Shown here piece by piece: positions 58,664-64,000 of a DNA stretch of 64,000 nucleotides. Each line of letters begins with the position of its first letter. The stretch's first letter is position 1. The DNA is from Gentiana macrophylla (taxonomy: Eukaryota > Streptophyta > Magnoliopsida > Gentianales > Gentianaceae), in contig JAOBSW010000212.1 in assembly GCA_026214975.1 (NCBI GenBank), positions 141,839 through 205,838 on the forward strand. Direction: 5' to 3'. The translations under genes were made by a program, and so were the position numbers. The notes below the pieces were generated by a model. The model saw only the letters and a program-made list of their open reading frames with translations. It had not been told where the DNA came from and made no database searches.

Positions 58664-61600
58664 ATGGCTAATCCTTCGCATAACCCTGTCACACCCAACC
58701 CGGCAGAAAAGCAGGTCGCCCCAGCAGGGTCGCATGAGAGCGACCCCGCCCATGGGGCCGTCGATTTCCGCGAGTTCTTAGAATTGAGAAAGAAAAACGC
58801 TCAATTAGAGAGGAGAGCTCGCCGAAGACAGATTAACACACAGAGGGCCTGGATAAAGAGGCTCCGCCCGGCCGGTTCTAGCGAGGCGATCGGCAAGAAT
58901 AAAGAGTTATGGTGAGTACGCGGCAAAAATGAAGGCAGCCAACGAGATTTTAATCTCCGCCGGTCAGCCCACACTAGCAATTGATCCTCCCCCAACCATA
59001 GAGGGCATGAACGCCGGGCGTAACGTCATCGCCCCTCCGTGGAAAGGGCCAAACATGGGGGAAACAACGCGAGCTCAGCGTCACGAGCATCGAGGGGAAA
59101 GTGTGTCCTCCTCTCGGCACGGTGAAGACAACCAAACTAGAATATCGGCGCATGACCGCCTGGGAAAACGTAGAGCTTTACCATCACCACCGAGAGATGA
59201 AGATAAAAACGCGAGGCAACATCAGGATGAAGACCGGGCCCCTCGGTGAAAACCCCAGGACATTATCCTAAGAAGAAGAGCACGGGCGAAGCAGAAAGGC
59301 TCGATAGTAGCGAGGACGACGCCCACTCTCGGGCGCACTCGGACCTGGACCAACCAACGATTTGAAGACACGAGGATGATGGTTACGGAGATGAAAAAGA
59401 GTAAGCGCGAAGAGGATAAGGAACCTAAGCGGCTGCTATGGATGCGCTTTCGGACTCGCTTCCATAGCAAGCCTACCGCAACGCCGAATATCTAACGTCA
59501 ACATAGCAGATTATCGGGGTAAGTCGGACCCATACGAGTGGATAGCTTCGTTCGAGAGTAAAATGATGCTCGCTACTCGCCATACGCGCGCCTGGTGCGT
59601 GGCTATGGTGGGTTGCATGAAAGATAGAGCCTCTACATGGCCATGCAAACCGCCACCAGATCGGTTCTGGTACGGGGAGGACATGCGGACAAAGTTCTGG
59701 CTGAATTCAAGGCGGTGCATAGGCCTCGCAAAACCACACGATCGATCTGTTTTTGATAAAGCGAGGACACCTGGGAGTCCGCCGGTCGTATTACGAAATT
59801 CGTCCAAGTTTACGATCAAAACGGGACGAGCCCGAACCCACGGTCATGATGGCATTTTAATCGGACTTGTGGGCGGCGAGCTTAAGACACATTTGACGAT
59901 GCATCCGCCGACCAACTTGAGGGATATGTTGGAGCAGGCCGGAAGTTTACTACCGTCGAGGTCATCATCTCACACGAAACCGGGGCCTTCAATCGATCCC
60001 ACGGCCCGTCCAGCGATTACTCGAGGTCGATCCCCAAAGAAAGAGGAAGGTCGTCAATCCGGCGAGAGAACGGACGACCGTGATTTCAAAAGGCCACAAA
60101 GTTCGGCGTAAAGATTACATTCCGCCGAATGCGCGACCGTCGGCAATCTGAACGAAATCTCGAGAACACATCCGGAAGCCCCGCGACAATCGTAGCGAAG
60201 ACAAGGTTAAGTAAAAGCGGACGAGAGCAAATTACGTGAGTTTCATAATTATCACGGTCATAACACGAGATGATTGTTTTTCCACGATAATGATCATAGA
60301 CAACATGGCCGGGAGGAAAACTAGATCGGTTCAAATTGGCGGCGGTGCCAACCGAGAGGCTCGTTGCGGCCCGATATGAGTCGCGAGCTTAATGTCATCC
60401 ACGAAAGCCCGCCTAGCAACAGACAGATAAAAGAACAGATCAACTTCGATCAATGAATTTGGGCGTGAGCGGCCTAGAACCTGCGACGGATGAAGAGGCC
60501 ACGACTTTTACAAAAGCGAGCTTAGCTTTGTTACGGGAGCAATGGAGATGCCCCTCATAATCAAAATTGGGATCGGCAAGTGCGGAGTTAACAGAGTCTG
60601 GTGGATACAGATGCCGCCAGAGACATCATCTATCTTGAGCGCCTCAAAGGTTTGAACTTCACCGAGGCCAATCACGAAACCATACTGGGGCTCGCTGAGG
60701 GTTTTACCAACCATGAGGTAAAGGTTAAAGGAATGATCGACCTGGAGGTCCGCGATCGGAGACTTGAGCCCTTCCGGATCGAAAAAAATAGAATTTCTGG
60801 TGGTCGATCGCGCCACATTTCGCTACCACATGATCTGGGCATACTGCGATGCGCAAGTTTCAAATGGTGTCTTCCATTCCGCATCGAGAGGTCAAATTTT
60901 ATACGAGAAAATGGCAGGATAGAGGCGGGCGATTAGCCGACCACAGACTTATCTTGACCACTTGGCGAAATCAAAGCGCAGGAGTGAAAAAGGCACGAGC
61001 CCGAACTCCAAGGTGTCTTTGGGACAAGCTCATGCTACACCTCCCATCGCACCTGCGAGGACTAATCCCATCACGAATTCAATAAATCATTGGAAGAAGC
61101 TCAGTAGCGATCGGTGCGGTGAGATCCCAAACACGGCCGAGCAAGTCAACCCCGGATAAAGCGAGTCCATGGCGAGTTAAAGCAGCGCTAATAAAAAGCG
61201 CTGGAAGCCCATCTCGGCGGGGACAAGGCACGAACAGCCCTCCGCCGCCTAAGAAACAAAGAAAAGAAAATTGTATGCGACACACTGCTGCAGATCTGAG
61301 ATGACCCGAGCATCGAAGCGAAGGAGCTCGTCGAGGTAATCATCAATGAGAGATACCCGACCAAAAAATCAAAGTCGGGCGCACCTCGGCGATGCCGACA
61401 TGTCCATGGCCCGATCAACGCGTCTTTGAAAGAGAACACTGAGGCCTTTGCTTGGGAGGTCAGCGACATGCGAGGCGTCGACCCGAGGTCGCACTCCACC
61501 GTCTTAACGTGAATCCCCACTTCAAGCCAATTCAAAGAATGGCTCGCCAATTTTCAATCGCAAAGGAAGAGGTGTGAAAATTGAGATCGCAAAGCTACTT

Positions 61601-64000
61601 GCGGCGAGATATCATTGAAGAACTACAATATCCCACTTTGGCGGCCAGCGTCGTTATGGTTACGAAGCACAACGGCAAGTGGCAAATGTGCGTGAGATTT
61701 CACCGACTTGAACAAAGCACGCCCCGAGGATCCCTATGAGCTACCGCGCAAGGCGAGAATGGTAGATCGGATAGCGGGTTTTGAAATCCTCGATTTAAAT
61801 CGACGCCTATTGCGGATACCATCAGTCCGTATGGCCGGGACGAAAGACAACTCTTCGCTTTTTGAGGTGGGGCGGCATGTATTACTACAAAATGATGCCC
61901 TTCGGCCTGAAGAATGCGGGTTCAACATTTCAGAGGATGATCAACAGGGTTTTTCACACTCAAATCGGCCGCAATATGGAAGCTTACATAGATGACATGG
62001 TTATCAAATCCAGCAGATGCGACCTCATAGCGGATTTGAGAGAAACTTTCGCGAACGTGCGAGAAAACAACATGAAGTTAAATCCAGTCAAATGCACGTT
62101 TGGGGTCAAAGCTGGAAAATTCTTAGGCTTCATGGTCACACAGCGCGGTATCGAAGCAAATCCTGAGAAGATCAGAGCCATTCTGGACATGGCACCTCCA
62201 ACGACTATGAAGGAGGTTCAGAGGTTGAATGGAAGAATAACCGCTCCAGGCGGTTCATCTCGAAATCTCATGGACAGTGTCTCTCTTTTTATAAGATCTT
62301 GAAAGCGGCAAGGGTTTGAATGGGTGGAGAATGCTTTGAAGCCTTTGAAGAGCTCAAGCGATACACAGTCACCCGCCTCTATTAGTAAGTCCTATTATAA
62401 GCGATCGGCTTTATTTATATTTGGCGGCCTCGAGATAGAAATTTTGTCGCCCGTGATTCTTATAAAAGAAGGGGACTCGAGAAGCCCGTTCAAAAGCCCA
62501 TTTATTTTGTCTCGAAGGCTCACGATCCTGTAGAAGGTCGATATTTTAATGCAGAAAAATTGGCTTACTCTCTTGTTATAGCAGCTAGAAAGCTCCGTGC
62601 ATATTTTTCATCACACACGATCGTTATACTATCGGATAGTCCGCTGCGTCAGGTTTTACATAAGCCAGACCTCGCCGGTCGTCTCCAGAAATGGGCAATT
62701 GAGCTCACGGAATTCGACATCAAGTATGAGCCTCGAAGGGCAATCAAGGCGCAGGCCCTGGCCGAGTTCATTCTTGAAGCAAGCTTTCGAGAGTCCTCGG
62801 CAACACAACCCGCTTCCCCTTCGACCAACTCGCCCGACAAACCGGCTCCTAGCGGCCCCATGAGGCCCAGCCACTGTTGGCAGTTGTTCATTGACGGCGC
62901 AAGCGGAATTGGAGCTTGCGGAGCCGGAGTCGTCTTGCTCGAGCCTGGAACGTCCGAAGAAATTGAGAAAGCGCTTCGCTTCGATTTCACGGCATCAAAC
63001 AACCAAGCTGAATATGAGGCAGTCATCGCAGGCCTTGAACTCGCCCTTGCAATGAGAGTTGAAAACATACACGTCTCTTTGCGACTCAATCGGTTGTCAA
63101 TCAAGTGAATGGAGGTTATAAGATTTATTGCTCAAGAATACATCAAGTCGTCGACCTGGTCCAAAAGTTACGTCGTCGATTCGGATATTGCGAGCTCTCT
63201 TATATACCACTTTTCGAGAATTTGAGGCGCGACTATTTATCCAAGTTATCCGACCGACGTGGCGCGCTCGCTCCGACATCCCTCTGGAATACCTCGAGGA
63301 ACCATCTATCAACGGATGTGAGATCATGGATATTCAACACTCTCGCGTGGTTTGGATCGATGAGGTCAAGGATTATATCGAGCATGGAGTTTTGCCTCGA
63401 GACAAAATAGAGGCGAGAACCTTGGCTCGACGAGCGGCCGAGTTATGTCGTTCAAAATGGGATGCTTTGCGGCGCTCTTTCCAAACCTCTACTCCCGTGT
63501 GTCCGCCGGAGCAAGTAGAGGTATCCTCCGTGAGCTTCATCAAGAGTATCGCGGCGGGCATCCCGCTGTCGAACCCTCGCACAAAAGGCGATCACCGCAG
63601 ATACTCACGGGCCTACCTTGTTGAGGATGCGGATATATTTGTTAGGAATGCGACCACTTGCCAAAGGTACAGCGGATATACCCAGTTACCCTCCGTAGAA
63701 GCGAGCATCGTCACCGCCTCATGGCCTTTTGAGATGTGGGGTATCGACCTCGTCGGTCCAATACAAAGAAGGCGTGGCGGATGCGAAGTACATAGTAATG
63801 TGGGTGATTATTACACGAAATGGGCGAGAGGCCAAACCCCTCAAAGAGATCGCCACAACTCGGGTTATCTATTTTCTTATGGATCAAGTATGGACTCGTT
63901 TGGGATACCTCGCATCATCATATCCGACCATGGACCGCGATTGTAAGCGGAATTAAGCGAGTTTTGTAAAGAGCATGGCGTCATTCATCACGGCGTCTTG
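58664..64000 (+). pseudogene. Gypsy-2 gag-pol, many frameshifts, 3' end outside window
   Basis: The gag N-terminus (ANPSHNPVTPNPAEK) is at about 58664. A gag core at 59563-60111 (RAWCVAMVGCMKDRASTW, GELKTHLTMHPPTNLRDML) is homologous to Gypsy-1 gag. A protease remnant (DAARDIIYLERL) is at about 60601. RT runs from about 61620 to 62300 with MMPFGLKNAGSTFQRMIN and the catalytic YIDDMVIKS. The Ty3-type RNase H end (FDIKYEPRRAIKAQALAEFI, 62560-62780) is followed by a second, archaeal-type RNase H (WQLFIDGASGIGACGAGVVL, about 62878-63075). This dual RNase H is characteristic of the Tat lineage. The integrase at 63128 to the window end has CQRYSGYTQLP and WGIDLVGP. At least ten frame changes make it inactive. 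Confidence 0.88.

Larger units (their letters stand above)
57700..64000 (+). mobile_element. Gypsy-2: 5' part of a second Tat-lineage Ty3/Gypsy element, runs off the window
   Basis: It has an LTR ending in CA at 58142, a primer binding site TTGGCTCCGTTACCGGGAA from about 58144, then degraded gag, protease, RT, dual RNase H and integrase on the + strand. The start lies between about 57680 and 57745, right against the Gypsy-1 gag leader, so this element probably inserted there. The 3' LTR is outside the window. Confidence 0.85.

Overview
The window is nuclear DNA of a flowering plant, most likely a eudicot. Three spliced host genes have ordinary GT-AG introns. One encodes a chloroplast ascorbate peroxidase with a transit peptide, and one encodes a plant-specific KIN-7 kinesin. 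The spaces between their exons, and the last third of the window, are filled with plant LTR retrotransposons and small DNA transposons. The species cannot be named from the sequence.

Layout. (1) 1-1898, + strand: the last four exons of a conserved plant gene that may belong to the F-box family; its 5' part lies outside the window. (2) 2963-19017, - strand: a complete 12-exon thylakoid-bound ascorbate peroxidase gene (predicted 412 aa), convergent with the first gene. Its introns hold Copia-1 (3939-8910, very young, same orientation as the gene), Copia-2 (11013-15941, antisense) and a Stowaway-type MITE (17657-17959). (3) 19018-22118: intergenic DNA with a fold-back MITE and microsatellites. 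(4) 22119-44835, - strand: a KIN-7 kinesin gene of about 25 exons (predicted ~1,147 aa). Its introns hold a 147-bp MITE (25832-25978), Copia-3 (30203-35223, sense, with further LTR debris inside one LTR) and Copia-4 (36296-40011, antisense, without gag and protease). All four Copia elements keep perfect 5-bp target duplications or one very close to it, and no recognised exon is broken.

(5) 45779 to about 57700: a decayed Tat-lineage (Ty3/Gypsy) element. Its gag-protease-RT-integrase reads on the - strand and carries an internal deletion. Two extra, gene-like ORFs lie between pol and the low-coordinate LTR and read on the + strand, antisense to gag-pol. The first has its own TATA box and a leader intron, resembles the 'putative gypsy type transposon' domain, and ends in a coiled coil. 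The second resembles the 'putative plant transposon protein' domain. This region was later hit by a 699-bp hAT-type element with a perfect 8-bp target duplication, by a related LTR copy, and by a roughly 1-kb element made largely of GAGCTCG-type subterminal repeats. (6) About 57700-64000: the 5' part of a second, + strand Tat-lineage element, with LTR, PBS, degraded gag, protease, RT, dual RNase H and the start of integrase. It runs off the window and probably sits inside the leader of the first Gypsy element.

The host genes have unrelated jobs: chloroplast H2O2 removal, a microtubule motor possibly aimed at an organelle, and perhaps protein turnover. What stands out is the architecture. Single-copy genes are stretched to 16 and 23 kb by intronic retrotransposons. 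One insertion lies 11 nt from a splice donor. Another lies in the intron just before the exons that give the peroxidase its membrane anchor. The Gypsy region shows an antisense accessory gene layout that merits follow-up.
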